Of a stretch of 64,000 bases of DNA, positions 11,553 to 23,014 are shown piece after piece. The stretch's first letter is position 1. Every line of letters begins with the position of its first letter. The DNA lies in contig JAJEKV010000002.1 of the NCBI GenBank assembly GCA_021234155.1, positions 2,752,178-2,816,177 on the forward strand. The letters are read 5' to 3'. The DNA comes from Isoetes taiwanensis (lineage: Eukaryota; Streptophyta; Lycopodiopsida; Isoetales; Isoetaceae). The position numbers and the translations under genes were made by a program. The notes under the pieces were generated by a model, which saw only the letters and a program-made list of their open reading frames with translations, had not been told where the DNA came from and ran no database searches.

Positions 11553-12309
11553 AGGTGAGTAAATTCACAACGCTTGGCCAAAGCCTAATCAAATTACTGG
11601 TCAATTTTTTGGTCAACTCCCTAGCCAAACTCTCGTTCAAGCTCTGATGAAACACCTGTCGAGCCTGCGGTTGAAAATATTTGAGTTTCAAATAGTTAAT
11701 AATAGTGCATCTATGATGATCTTATAGACGTAGAGAAACGATGTTTCTTATCAAATTCAACCAAAAGATCCAAACCCAGTTTGCCTCAATGCTCAGATCA
11801 AAACATAGGAACTTGTCCGAGTCATAAAGCATGAATGAATAAACTGAAATATAGTAATTATATAGACAGATTTCCTTTAAGGCATGAATAAACTTGTAGC
11901 AAATTCTTACCTTCTGTAAACTGGTGTATTTTCTGGCATATAGAACTCTAGTTCAAGTTTTAATCAAATAATTCGTCAAACATAGGCCAATATGCAATCA
12001 AACCACTATCAACCATTGATTGAATGTCTAGTCAAACTCCAGGTCAACTTCACGATCAACCTATAGTCAAATTCCCAAGTCACGTCTAATTAGCCCTTTT
12101 TTTATTGCAGGTTGGCAACTTAAAGATGTTGCTATGGCCCCTTGAAAAATATGCATGCCTATAATTTCGCAGAACAATGTGTTGTTTTATTATTAGAATG
12201 ATATGTTACAGATGATTCTCAACGCGAATTCATTTTGTCATTTGATATCATATAAGTTAAATTTAGATGGCAAGATTAGAGAAAAATTGAAAGATGGATT
12301 ATACAATAA
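11553..12309. repeat. Dispersed repeat X, copy 1 (Helitron-free)
   Basis: Shared with 27345-28614 and 40207-41773 plus 50702-50959. Recognisable blocks: ttggccaaagccta, ggtcaactccct, gctctgatgaaacac, atagtgcatctatgatgatc and ggattatacaataa. It is rich in GTCAA words (TTGAC on the other strand). At 12309/12310 this copy continues into tatggtgtgc, while the other two switch to a CTAG/CTAA-starting sequence. It is therefore the unoccupied site for the element described at 28615. Confidence 0.8.
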
Positions 12310-13220
12310 TATGGTGTGCATTTGTCTTTTGAAATCGAGAACACTTGAGTGACTGACATAAAATATTGGGCAATTAGATTGAATAATTGTGCCCTGTAAT
12401 AATGGCTATGCTACTTAAAATATCTTGCATGGAGTGGAGAGGAATTTGTATGTATCAACTTGCATTGTGCAAATTGGAATTCTAGTTGTTGCCGCTCCTC
12501 AGTCGTATATCATAGTGAACTGCATAAGGGGTGCCCTTATAGCCCAATCCCTCTTTCTCCATTCAAGAGGACTTAAAATTCCATGATAATCTATAGAGAG
12601 TAGGACAATTTATGGTGGGGTTGAATAGGGATAAATGTAAACTTGCTACCAATGAAAGATTTAACAAATATTCCATGCGACACTATCTAGATATGCAATA
12701 TCTCTTTCATATTTGTTTCGTAATGCATTTTTACTGGCATTTTGTATCCAGTAAACAGATTGGTAGTGGTGGAGTGGCATGTAGAGAGCTTCAGAAACTA
12801 ATCCTTTGGATGGGACATGTATTTCCATTGGTATTGATGGTCTGTTCGTGGAGGTAAGATGTCAAAAAAGACATGTTTGATTGACTCCAAAACCCTGCTT
12901 TTATGTACCAGTGACTGAAATGGTTTCACTAACTACACGTATATGACAATCCCCTAAGTGCTCTAATTGATGGCCCTACACAGTGAATAAATTTTAGAGA
13001 ACGAGAGCTATACAAAAAATAAGGTGGCGCTAACAATCAATGTCTGTATTGGCAATACAAAAGTAATGACAAAAAGATGCACACGTCCCTAAATAGGATG
13101 TGCTGACGTGGTAGGTGCTGACATCATGTTAGGGTTATAGTAGTTAGGGTTACAGTAGGTTTCCTACTTCTAACACCCCTTCTAAAATGCTATTGTAAGT
13201 AAAATAGAGTAGGAAATGAA
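12310..13220. other. Sequence after repeat X copy 1, no gene recognised
   Basis: The beginning is the natural continuation of repeat X (flank beyond the A|T empty site). The rest is AT-rich with no supportable gene. Short direct repeats (gttagggtta) occur near 13128-13152, beside the copia remnant. Confidence 0.45.
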
Positions 13221-13742
13221 TCAAACAAGAACTTGTAACTTCTGATTGCTCAATAAAATCTTCATCTGGTTAAGGCTTGAGCCTATAAGCGGTTTCGTCA
13301 TGCCATCAGCTAGTTGACTGGAAATTGCACAATATTCCACATCCAATGTAGACTGTTTCATTTGTTCCCTGACAAAACAGAGCTCAGTATCGTGATGCTT
13401 AGTTGGATGATGGTACTGTTCATTCTTGAGCAGATCTATGGCACCAGAGTTATCTATTAACAACTTAGCCTTTGGGATTGGAACTTTTAATTCTTGAAAG
13501 AGTTGTAACAGCAACATCATCTCTTGAGCTCCTGTAACCAATGCTTTTGATTTACCTTGAGTAATGGGCTGGCCGAATTTGGCCGTCTTTTTAGATCCCC
13601 AAGTGATTGGGCTTGCTCCAAGCATAGAAATATAACACAGATGTGACCTTCTATAATCAAAATCAGTGCCAGCATGATCAGCATCTGTATAAAATAGGAG
13701 ATCCATATTGGTCTGATTTCTATAAACAATGCCTTCAGTCAT
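13221..13742 (-). pseudogene. Ty1-copia RNase H remnant
   Basis: About 173 residues on the minus strand match the end of a copia polyprotein. Seen: YTDADHAG (first catalytic Asp region), RRSHLCY, ITWGSKK, a DNSGAIDLLKN block, the HH-x-TKHHDTELCFVREQ block, and SSQLADGMTKPL at the end. Normal copia reads ...LSTTEAEY...; here it is TQGKSKALVTGAQEM, so the Glu of that motif is lost. There is no adjacent RT, integrase, gag or LTR that I can recognise. The piece is an isolated fragment ending before 13221. Confidence 0.85.
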
Positions 13743-13849
13743 GGTAGCTTTAAAATAAACAACAATACGTTTGGCAATATGCCAATGGTTTTGTTTGGGA
13801 GACTATATAAACCTGCTGACTTGACTAGGCCCACAGGCCGTGAGTCAAT

Positions 13850-15931
13850 ACCGCTCCTTTCTCAAGAACAAGAAGGCCATATATACCTCGGAGCATCGAT
13901 AGAATAATACGGTCTCACGGATCGGCACGGGGCATTAAAGAGAAGGGTCTTGAGCAAGCCTGCACATCCCATAGGGAACATCACCTCGGAGCAATGGGTA
14001 CAGTACTTGCAACAGCTTTACGACCCGCTTCGGGGGCTGACACCGATTCCTCCACAGATATAGGCATGGCGCTGGTTATCACAGAGAGGGGATGTCATCA
14101 TGGGCATACAACATCCCCAGCTAATGGGAAGGCAGCATTTAGATGGGTGGCATCTGCGAGGAACTTGAAATGGGCTGGCCTCCATCGTGCACATCCTCGA
14201 CATTGTTCAATAACAACATTCGAGAAGGCTTCCCCTCTGCCAATGGACCACTAAGTAGAGTTGTGCCCATATACAAAGCGGGGGCACTCAATGCCCGACC
14301 AACTACCATACTATTGCGGTCAGCTCTCTCTTTGCAAAAACTGTTGTTTGGCATCCTTGAGCAGCGGCTGACAATATGGCGGCGAAGAAAACGGATGTGC
14401 GAGCTCTACACAGCGGGTTTTGGCCCAGCCACTCCACCTTGATCATATCTTCACGCTACACATTGATTGAGGATAGCGGAATCGCCGCGTGAGAACCCAT
14501 CTTTGTTGTTTTTAGTTTTTGCAAAGCTTTTGACACGATGCCCCCGCGACAAACTATGGGACGATTAAGGCATTTGGGGACCCCTTGACTTGCCGAATGC
14601 AATATATAGGCTATCACGAGGCATGCTCGGGCCGTATCACATCGTCGCCACAGCCCGGTGTCGATGGCATTGGGTGCCGTCGGTTTGCCCCCTCTCCCCC
14701 CACACTTTGGCCTATATATTGATCAACTGAAGATTGGCTCTCTAAGCATGGAGGTGTGGCGCACATCTCATGCATCACACAATCCGCAACTCATATATGC
14801 TGACGATGTCAACCTCGGCCTATACTCCGGAGGATATGCAACGTCACCGGATGCTCTTGACACTTTTGCCAATTCACCGCATGCGAGTTAACTTGGCCAA
14901 AACTAGGGTGCCGCATCATCCCGCCCAAGGCTTCCTCATTCACTTACCGGGGACAAGAGGTAGAGGTGGCTCCGACCTACAAGTACTTGGGGATCGAAGT
15001 TCTCAACTACCACCCATTGGGATGTTGCCATCGATTGTGGGTCACGGGGTTGGAAAGCACTATATGCCATGCGAGAACAACCACCAAGGTAGTTGTATGC
15101 CCAGGGCCACCAATCCACTTTGTTCCGGGCCTTGGTCGAGCGGTCCTTTTGTATGGGGGCGTGTGGGGTCCGTGATGATATCCTCAACACCGGAATGACC
15201 TCGGCGGTCAAAGAAGGCCTTCTTGGCACGGGCCCTCGGGGTGAAGTCCACGCCTCCATACCAGATCCTACTCAGAGACAGGGCTTTCTACCCCTTCAAC
15301 GGGTTGCATTGGAACGCCATATCGTTTACTTCCAAAAGGTGGTCGCTATGGCTAATACACGCTTGCCCCACCTTGCTTTGGTCACGGTGATGGGTCCCTA
15401 ACGCCTTTGAAATCCTGCTGGAAAGACAAGCAAGCTCAGTGGTTCTCCGCGGGGTGTGCGGGTAAAAGATGTGTCCGTGTCGACAAAGAAAGATCGCAAT
15501 GCACTTAAGCTATACCTAGATGCTACTTTCCTTCAAGCTCTGGATGCGATGCTCGACGGACGTTAAGCCGGCAAGTACACACTCGCCAGCAAGTCAATCC
15601 TAGGCTCACAAGAGGCCCACACCAAAGCAGTACACCCAAATGCCCATGAAGAAGCGCCGGACTTATAGCTTCCATTCGCGCCGGTGCACATCCGCGATTG
15701 AAACGGCGTTGGGCTCGAAGCACGAGAGCAAAGGCTTTTGCCGGTGTTGCCACCGGATGCCCATTGAGGATGAATGTCATGCCCTCCGTGATCTGCCCAA
15801 AGATTTTGCCCATATCCGAAATCCATATGTTCGACATTACCAGTGCCCCGGCCACCATTGCATCGCTTATTGACTACCCGGGCCGGTGGGTTTGTTGGGG
15901 TCATACCTCCAGGAGGTTATGGATGCACTGA
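13850..15931 (+). mobile_element. RTE-type LINE, RT to C-terminal tail, frameshifted
   Basis: Plus-strand blocks in several frames follow RTE order: RVVPIYKAGA then LFGILEQRLT (about 14250-14380); FGLYIDQL then LIYADDVNL at about 14700-14820 (the YADD catalytic motif is present); HRMRVNLAKT (about 14875-14905); YKYLGIE (about 14980); LLYGGVWGP (about 15150); and a C-terminal zinc-like tail CRCC ... IEDECHAL at about 15740-15790. The tail matches that of the RTE piece at 1.5-1.7 kb. The endonuclease half is missing. Many one- and two-base shifts break the frame. Confidence 0.8.
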
Positions 15932-16199
15932 CTCATTTGTGTCCTACGGGACGGTATTGAACTGTCCTATACAATTGTACAGCGTGCCAGCATACTAAGG
16001 TGGAATGGTCTTAGCTCTCTTTTGATTCCAATATTGGTACAACGATCTGGTGAGCCTTCAGTGAGATTTGACGAGTTTGGAGCAAGAATCTATGACAAAG
16101 ATATTTCAGGCAAGATTGATGAGCAATCTGTTGTTCTTGACATCCGATCCTGTCTTTTCCTCTTAAATCCAGTTGATATTGGAGGCCACAACAATTGGG
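15932..16199 (+). other. Coding-like fragment of unknown origin between two LINEs
   Basis: One plus-strand frame (about 16010-16195) gives a non-repetitive peptide: LLIPILVQRSGEPSVRFDEF, then GARIYDKDISGKIDEQ and SVVLDIRSCLFLLNP. It looks like ordinary exon sequence, and it stops where L1 copy A begins (ccaccaattaagg). I do not recognise the family. It could be a captured or truncated host exon. Confidence 0.35.
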
Positions 16200-19113
16200 T
16201 TTCCCCCCTTCCACCAATTAAGGTGCCGACGCAGCCCCACCAGAATGTCCTCCCACACACTTGCCGCCGAAATGTCGATGCCGAACATGATACCCAAAAG
16301 CCTAGAGCATGTGCCCTGCGGCTGCACTCGCCAAGGAAATTAAGACACAACCACCGGCATGGGATTTGCTGCCGGCCATAATGCCGAGCACTTCGTCCAA
16401 TTCATGAGGCAGCCTGAGGCAAGGGAAAATGTGTCCAAGAGCTCCTTCGCGTTTAATAGATTCATCTCATCAGCCTGTAGGAAGAGGAAAGAGTCATCAA
16501 AGATAATCGACTTCCAATCATAAGACTCTCCGCCATCCTCAAACTCCTTATAACCCCCACCACCGAGACCAACAATCCGCTGAGGGCCTCACCATCATGG
16601 TAACAGGAAGGGCGCCCAAAGGGCATCCTCGCTAACGCCACTGCCACCAAAGATCGCCGATGATTCACCGCGTGACATAGGATGGTGGCTTCAAGGACGC
16701 AGAGCTTCCGGTTAATGCCGCAGAAAGTTTCCACGTACCATAACATCATCCTCTTCAAAAATCCCAACGAACACTAATATAGGCCTTAAGTCCGTCCAGC
16801 CGTGTACACGCTCGCTGACGCTTCAAGGCCAAAGAATACCCTCAATGCCGCCATACATTGTTAAGAATCTACCGCCCAGAATGAAGCCGCATTGCATGGG
16901 ACTAATAGCCTTCAACAACTGCGCCTAAGGGAGAGGGCTCAAAGTGATGATCTTGTATACTGCTGATAGCAGCGTGATGGGCCGCCAATCAGAAATGACA
17001 GATGGCTCCTTCACCTTTAGTATTAACGAGATGCAGCCAGTGTTGAGTCTATAATCCAAATACCAAGCAGCACCTTTGATAGGTCTCAGACATTAACAAT
17101 CCCCACCCAATCCCAATATTCTTGGAACTCCACCTGAATGCCGCCCTTGCGGGGGCACTTATGAGGGGCCAAGGGCGCAAGAAACCTCCTCAAGCTCCCC
17201 GCTTTGTAGCGGGCGCCGCAACGCCGGCCGCCCGTCCACACACCTTGCATGACACCTTACTGAGCACGATCTCCTCCATCACGTCTGTGTAGGGATATCT
17301 CTTTTCCCGAAAGAACAGAGAGAAATGCTGAAAAGTGACCCATTTAATATCTTCAGGCAAATGCAGAGTACGACCATCGGGCAATGCCAGAGACGACATT
17401 GAGGCCGCATACTTCTTCTGCCGCGCAGCCCTAAAGAACATTCGAGAATTGGTGTCTCCTACCCGCAGCCAGGTGATCCCCACCTTCACCCTTGCCTGAG
17501 CAGCCCTCTTAGATTCGTCCGCTGCAATGTGGCGCAATATCTCATTCTCCCGCACCCCATTAGATGGCTGTGACATAAGGGTTTCCAATTCTCGATACAA
17601 TGCCTCCAACGCCTCCCGCTCATGCCGTGCCCTCCGCCTCCCCCACGACTTGGCGAATGCCTTGACCTCAGCCAGGGCCTTGACCATCCCTGACATCCCG
17701 AAGTTATCCCGAAAGGTACGGAACCAAATCTGCTGGCATCCCAAAGAGAAGTCAGCATCCAGCGGTATTTAACTTGAACAATGTGCGTGCCGGCCTGACT
17801 GCACTCGATCCCTGGGAGATTAGCTGAGGAAAATGATCAGAGACCGCGGTGGACAGAATGTTCTTTCGCTTGAGCAGAGGCGCCCGGTCCGATGCTAGGG
17901 TATTAGCATAGCATCTGTCATGACGCGCATACGCCCGACCGGCCCCCGTCCACTGATTACACCAGGTGTGTGGAGTCGCCCGCCGCCTCTGCCAAATGCA
18001 AGGAGTCCAACAGCATCACCCATTGCTGCCGCTCAAAACCCTGCACCACTTCCGCTCCTCTGCCACACCTATCATGAACAGTCTTGACCATGTTGAAATC
18101 GCCCAGCAGCAACCAAGCCACACCAGCCCCCACGGATGCGACCTTGTGCCTCAGAGATGCCCACAACGCCCCTCTCTATCACGCACTATTGTGGGCGTAG
18201 ACATTCACAATCCCCCACTCATGCGATCCCTCTCGCCACTTGATAATGACCCACCTGCCCCAACGGTCAGCCAGGATAAGAGTCACCTGCACATGCATCT
18301 TCCACGCAATGGTCGTCCCGCCTTTAGAGGCCCCAGAGGTGGCAACTGCAGCAGCGTATGTCCAGCAGTGCCCGAGCGTCCCCCCTGTGACACTTATGTT
18401 TCTGAAGGCACAAAATATCCGGGTCCAATTTGCGAACGGCCAGCGCCACTCTCGTTCCCTTGCAGGGTGATGAGCGCACCCCTCGAACATTCCAACTCAA
18501 AATCTTCTGGTCCATAACTACTACTGAGAAGAAGGATTCTTATGATGCTTCTTCTTCTGCCCCCGTCTTGCCGGTGAAGGCGGCCCCTGATCTGAGTCAT
18601 ATGGAACAAGAGTGAGCGGGTTATCTGTGAGGGCGACCTCAGCCTCCAAATCCGCCACATCCGCCCAAGAGCGTACCCGAGCCACCTTATCAAGATCCAT
18701 CCCCTCCGAAGAGGCTTGGGTGGACACTACGTCAGAGTCCAACTGCCCCACCAGCCGATCATCAGCGAGCCCAGAGCCCACCTGTAGGGACTGCCGCTGC
18801 TCCGCCAGCTCCTGAAGCCGCTGAATGTGAAGCAACTTTTGGGCCACCGTTTGTGGGGACACCGTTGAGTCCACGCCTCCCTGCCCCCCTGGAACAGCCA
18901 ATGGCACATTATTATTCCTCAGGCCGAGTGGCCTACCCTGCACGGACCCAACTACCGCCCGGGTCCCGGCCGGGGCGCCCTCCACCGGGCAGAGCTTGAG
19001 ACGCGAGCTCGCGTCCCCGCCCCGGCCAACGCCCTCGTTGCCTCCCGTGGAGCCCCCGGCATCAAACAGCCTCACGTGCTCGGGAAGCTTAACCCGCGAA
19101 GACCTGGAGAGCG
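16200..19113 (-). mobile_element. Plant L1 LINE copy A (3' half missing)
   Basis: Minus strand, 5' end at the high coordinate. ORF1 remnant at 19075-18521. Endonuclease at about 18515-17957 (ILSWNVRGVRSS, KLDPDILCLQ, WLLLGDFNMV). Linker and start of RT at 17744-17190 (WLRVGDTNSRMFF). RT palm near 16490-16503, where the Ala-Asp-Asp motif has lost bases of its Ala codon. The element parallels L1 copy B (28739-33355) but stops at 16200, so the end of RT, the zinc finger and the poly(A) tail are absent. Right flank ggttttaattgtg (19114-19126) followed by ttggatag shows it occupies the same target site as copy B: a duplication, not an independent insertion. Confidence 0.85.
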
Positions 19114-19235
19114 GGTTTTAATTGTGTTGGATAGTGACTGACTGTTATTTAGAAGGCAAATGATTTATCATAAAATTATCATTGAAAGAAAGCCATTTGA
19201 CTTTGCAGATTTTGAAATTAGTTTAGAAATAAACA
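19114..19235. repeat. Right flank of L1 copy A, shared with 33359-33470 and 51072-51190
   Basis: Blocks ttggatagt, ttatttagaaggcaaatg, atttatcataaaattatc, attgaaagaaagccattt and gaaattagtttagaaata are common to all three places. At 19236 this copy switches to caaggtgctgcg, while the other two continue into aacatgataacttgg. That continuation reappears here only at 24770. Confidence 0.85.
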
Positions 19236-20960
19236 AGGTGCTGCGCACGGAGGGTTGCCCTCCATGGCCGGAGGATGAAATGGCTTGAAATCATAGTTCA
19301 AGGTCATGTTTTGGCAATCAATTCAAATTGCTACATCAAGTCAATAGAATACTTGATACTTGATAACATACGAGACAATGTATGAAGAATCTAAATAGAG
19401 AAATAAGAAGGGAGGGGGGGATGCAAAAGAACTTAGGAACTGTGAATTGTTTGGATTTATGGCATACAACGTGAACCTCGTGTTAAATGCAAGAACATGA
19501 CTGTGATAATCCCCCTTTCCAAAAGCAACCTCTGCAGCTTCATTCATTGACTCAACATTATACCACATGACCTCTATCCTATCGATTTTCATCTTAGGAG
19601 GATCAACATGTAGATAGATGACTAGTATTGTGAAAGATAAAGCAAAAACATCAAACCTGTGATGCTAGCAATCAATGTATCGTATCTGCATATTTTATGA
19701 CTTGCTATTTCCCTTACCCTTACCCTTTCTATTTCTAGTTCCTTTTCTAATTGAGAGCCTCGTCTGTCTTAGACTAGCTCCCAGACCTCCAAGCTTTGTT
19801 GACCTTGATAGAACAAAGTATCTGGCACTACCATAGCGAGAAGAATGGGCAATGGGGAGAGTCACCTGGAATAGCCAACTTAGGCCAGTCACAAAGCATA
19901 TCTGGGTATATACTGACATATACCCAAAATATGTCGTACACATATAAACGAAGATTTGCCATTAAAGGCGACCCAAAAACACACAAAATTTTGTCATAAA
20001 AAACACAACTTTGTCCGAAGAGTTGATATGCCACGTGAACAAGATCGTTAAACATGCATGTTGCGCTTCGAAAACAAAGTATGCTGGGGTTACCACCGTC
20101 GGCCAAGTATCGCTGCCACAGTGGAGTAGAAATTATGAAGTTCCAATTTTGCGCGTGGCAACTTTATTTTTGCCCTTAATTCCATTGAATTGCTTTCTCT
20201 ATCATGAGCTATTCATTCTTGTGTTTAGTCTCGTGTTGAAATTTATGCTTTACAAACCATGTTCACAACAAAATGCAACTCATTAGTAGGTATGCAATTG
20301 GAGCCAAAACATGGCATACGCGTGGGGAGGTGCTTTACCCCTTAAATTCAAACCCCTTCAAAATATCAAACGGCAGTGCAAAACTCAACCCGGCCTCAGA
20401 CTCAAAAATTATGTAGTACATAAAAGGGCCCAATTATTTTTACATGAAAAATGGTGTAATTTGGTTGGGCTTCTTGGAGAGGTGCAAGACTCCACAATGG
20501 ACCCGCCACCGCCGTGTCTCCACTGCCACCTCACTTTGCACCTCGCCCTTACACGAGGTAAAAGGTTTTCTTTATATATTCTTTATATTATATTATAACA
20601 ATACATAAAATTTTGCACCATGGTTATGCAAAAAATAACACTTTGCACCATGGTTACGCAGAAAATAATGAACAAAACACCTGGGCACAGAAAGAACAAA
20701 GCACATCATATGCAAGTACCTGATCCATGAAAGAACCCTGAAATTCTTATAATAGCCTTGTAGCCATATGCCAACACCATTAGCCTTGCTACAATCTTAT
20801 ACTCTCGAGTACAAGAAGGACAAAGTCGTTAAGAAGTTACCCATTTTATCAGGTGAGAAAGATACAATCCCATGTATACAATATTGGCATGCAGCAATCA
20901 ACCAACCAATTTTATGAAGCGAGAAAGCTACAATCCCAGGTATACAATCCCAGGTATACG
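19236..20960. other. Interval without recognised gene
   Basis: No supportable coding sequence. A motif set near 19885-19975 (cagtcac-aagcatat, ggtatata, aggcgacccaaaaaca) resembles 24683-24775, where it abuts the resumption of the Helitron-family repeat. A related element may therefore bound both ends of this interval. Two ttgcaccatggtta repeats occur at about 20613-20660. Confidence 0.4.
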
Positions 20961-20964
20961 CTAT

Positions 20965-21028
20965 TGACATGGCTCTTCAGGATCAACAAATCTACTATTG
21001 ATATGGCTCTTCAGGATCAACAAATCTA
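20965..21028. repeat. Short direct duplication
   Basis: The block atggctcttcaggatcaaca plus aatctact occurs twice in tandem, about 34 bases apart, joined by attgat. It lies at the 3' end of the neighbouring minus-strand gene remnant and repeats its last codons. Confidence 0.85.
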
Positions 21029-22737
21029 CTGAGCGCATGCAAGCATGCAAGCAAGTTATTCGTTGCGTATCTATCAGCCTCCGAATGGTCCATCTGTGCA
21101 TGGGCATCGATATTAACATTGACACTCTTTGTAAGCTCATTGTCTGTTATTTCATCATCATTTTCAGTGTCAATGTCGTAATTACCCTCATCAATATCAC
21201 TTTGCACATGTCCATCATGAGCAAAACTTAAAGGAGTCTCAGGTTCTTTCCCTATGCCAAGCTCAATTTTTGTTGAATCATCAATTAAGCGTATAGATTG
21301 TTGTCCTTCTGTAGTCATACCATCAATATCAGCAGTATAGCTTTTGGTGATATTTCTGTCAAAAAATGCAGCAACAACTTATCACTGCCCAACAATCAAC
21401 CAATTTGCATACCACAAAACATGGTAATTTGATACCTTGGCTGTGTCAAGCAATGGCTCTTGTTTTGCATAACTCGAGTGTTGGAAACAGGACCCATATA
21501 TCTGTACCAAGCTCTTAAGGTCTTTGAACTGATGTTCTGGTGACAAAACCAAACCTGCACCGTAGAGGTTATTAGGCAAAAGAAAGCATGTGATTATTAC
21601 GAAAGAACAACCACTGATCTTCATACATTTGACCGCGGTTTGCTAATGGATGCAAGAAACAGACTTCGTGGTTCATCTTCAAGAGCCTTTGAAGGCAAAT
21701 GCATAAAATACTTAACCATACACTCGACTACATCAATGTCAACACCGACAACATCTCGTAAAGTTTCTTTATACTTGTACTTCAAGCAAAGACGCCATCA
21801 TATCTGCAGAACTACAGATCTGGTAAGACTTTCCAACATAAGCACTATGTTGCAATTTGATGTGAGAGGCTATAACAAGTTCTGCTGGCATAGTTATCAG
21901 ATAACTTACTCCCAAAAAGGGTTCCCTTTTTCATCTGCACCCCTTCGGAATTCGAGGTCAATTGTGTCATAGAGCTCCATATACCCATATATATGGAACT
22001 TATGAATGGAGTAATAACATAGACGCCTTGCTAATCCATGTGCACGGTCGCTTTGAATTGCCGATGACATAATATTTCTTCTTCTAAGCCGGGTTGCCTA
22101 TCTTGAACCTTTCTCTTTTTGTTGCCCCCATGCAATATGCTATGCTCCATTGCCTCCATGCATGCTAACCGTGCTCTTTCAAAAAGCATATCCCGGCTTG
22201 CGTCCACAATGGGCCCATCATACTTCCCCTGAATGTATAACCTTTAGGCCCTGAACATACTTTTTAGGCTGTATTCTAAGTGCTCAAACTTTGGCTGTGA
22301 TGGATCTTTAGCCATCAGCTCAGATCTATCATGTTGCGGCATGCATTCAAAAAAGCAACAGCAGCAGCTTCTCCATCTGTTATTTGATGCTGCCTTGCAA
22401 CTCCAATGGTTATACGTCCACATGTAAATTTTTTTACCTGCAGTTTCCATAATCTAGTGAAGATCATCAAACATGTGACTAAAGACATATTTGAGCGTTC
22501 ATATACACATTCCTTCCTCTTTCCTGCCACTTACTCCACTAGATGCAAAATTAAAACCTTACCTGGATAAGCAGCAGCTCGGGAACTCCACGATTTACAG
22601 GGACCAAATCAAGCAATAGAGAAGGATTAAACGGCATCACATCCTCTAAAGCAGGTAAGACACACATGCAAGCCGCCGGAGTTGGATTTGCATTCCCATC
22701 TGCTTCAAACCGCTGAAGAAGATCAAGAGCTATACTG
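20990..22737 (-). CDS. Multi-exon gene remnant, family not recognised
   Basis: A chain of minus-strand exon-like blocks. A: about 22737-22563, LDLLQRFEADGNANPT to GVPELLLIQ, ending at donor CAG|GTAAGG. B: from acceptor GCAG at 22437 (VKKFTCGRITIGVARQHQ, EAAAVAFLNACRN) through AKDPSQPKFEHLEYSLKS, KYDGPIVDASRDMLFERAR and IYGYMELYDTIDLEFRRG to donor GA|GTAAGT at 21910. C: about 21806-21645 (VVGVDIDVVECMVKYFMHLP). D: about 21565-21430 (LVLSPEHQFKDLKSLVQIYG). E: about 21361-20990, acidic (DIDTENDDEITDNELTKS), with a stop. Single-base frame breaks occur in B beside CTG/CAG words. The 5' end is fused to an FBL4-like exon piece, so the true start is missing. I cannot name a family. It may be a decayed host gene, or an intact one with sequence errors. 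Confidence 0.45.
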
Positions 22738-22870
22738 CAGATTGACGCATCCCCAATGCTAGAACAATCCACTAGAAGTAGTGTTTCTAGCTCTGGACAT
22801 CCTTTCCCTATTTCTGCTAATCCATCGTCCCCAATCTTTTGGCAGTACTTCAATACTAGCTCACTCAATA
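22734..22870 (-). pseudogene. Isolated FBL4-like LRR exon piece, out of order
   Basis: Minus strand encodes LKYCQKIGDDGLAEIGKGC then PELETLLLVDCSSIGDASIC, two cysteine-containing LRRs typical of plant FBL4 (F-box/LRR 4). In the family these repeats precede the exons at 23714-23015. Here they lie downstream of that copy's stop codon. A shorter copy of the same exon sits upstream at 24486-24566, the expected position. The piece is therefore an extra, displaced duplicate. Confidence 0.7.
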
Positions 22871-23014
22871 AATGTCAAATGCCTATTTGATTTGGCCTGA
22901 AGCCAGAACAACTTTTTATAATACAAGAATTGCATTTATTAAATGCATGCCATGCATGCCCATAAACCGCACCCCGAGACCTTTCAGGATATTATTAACT
23001 TAAATAATTACATA

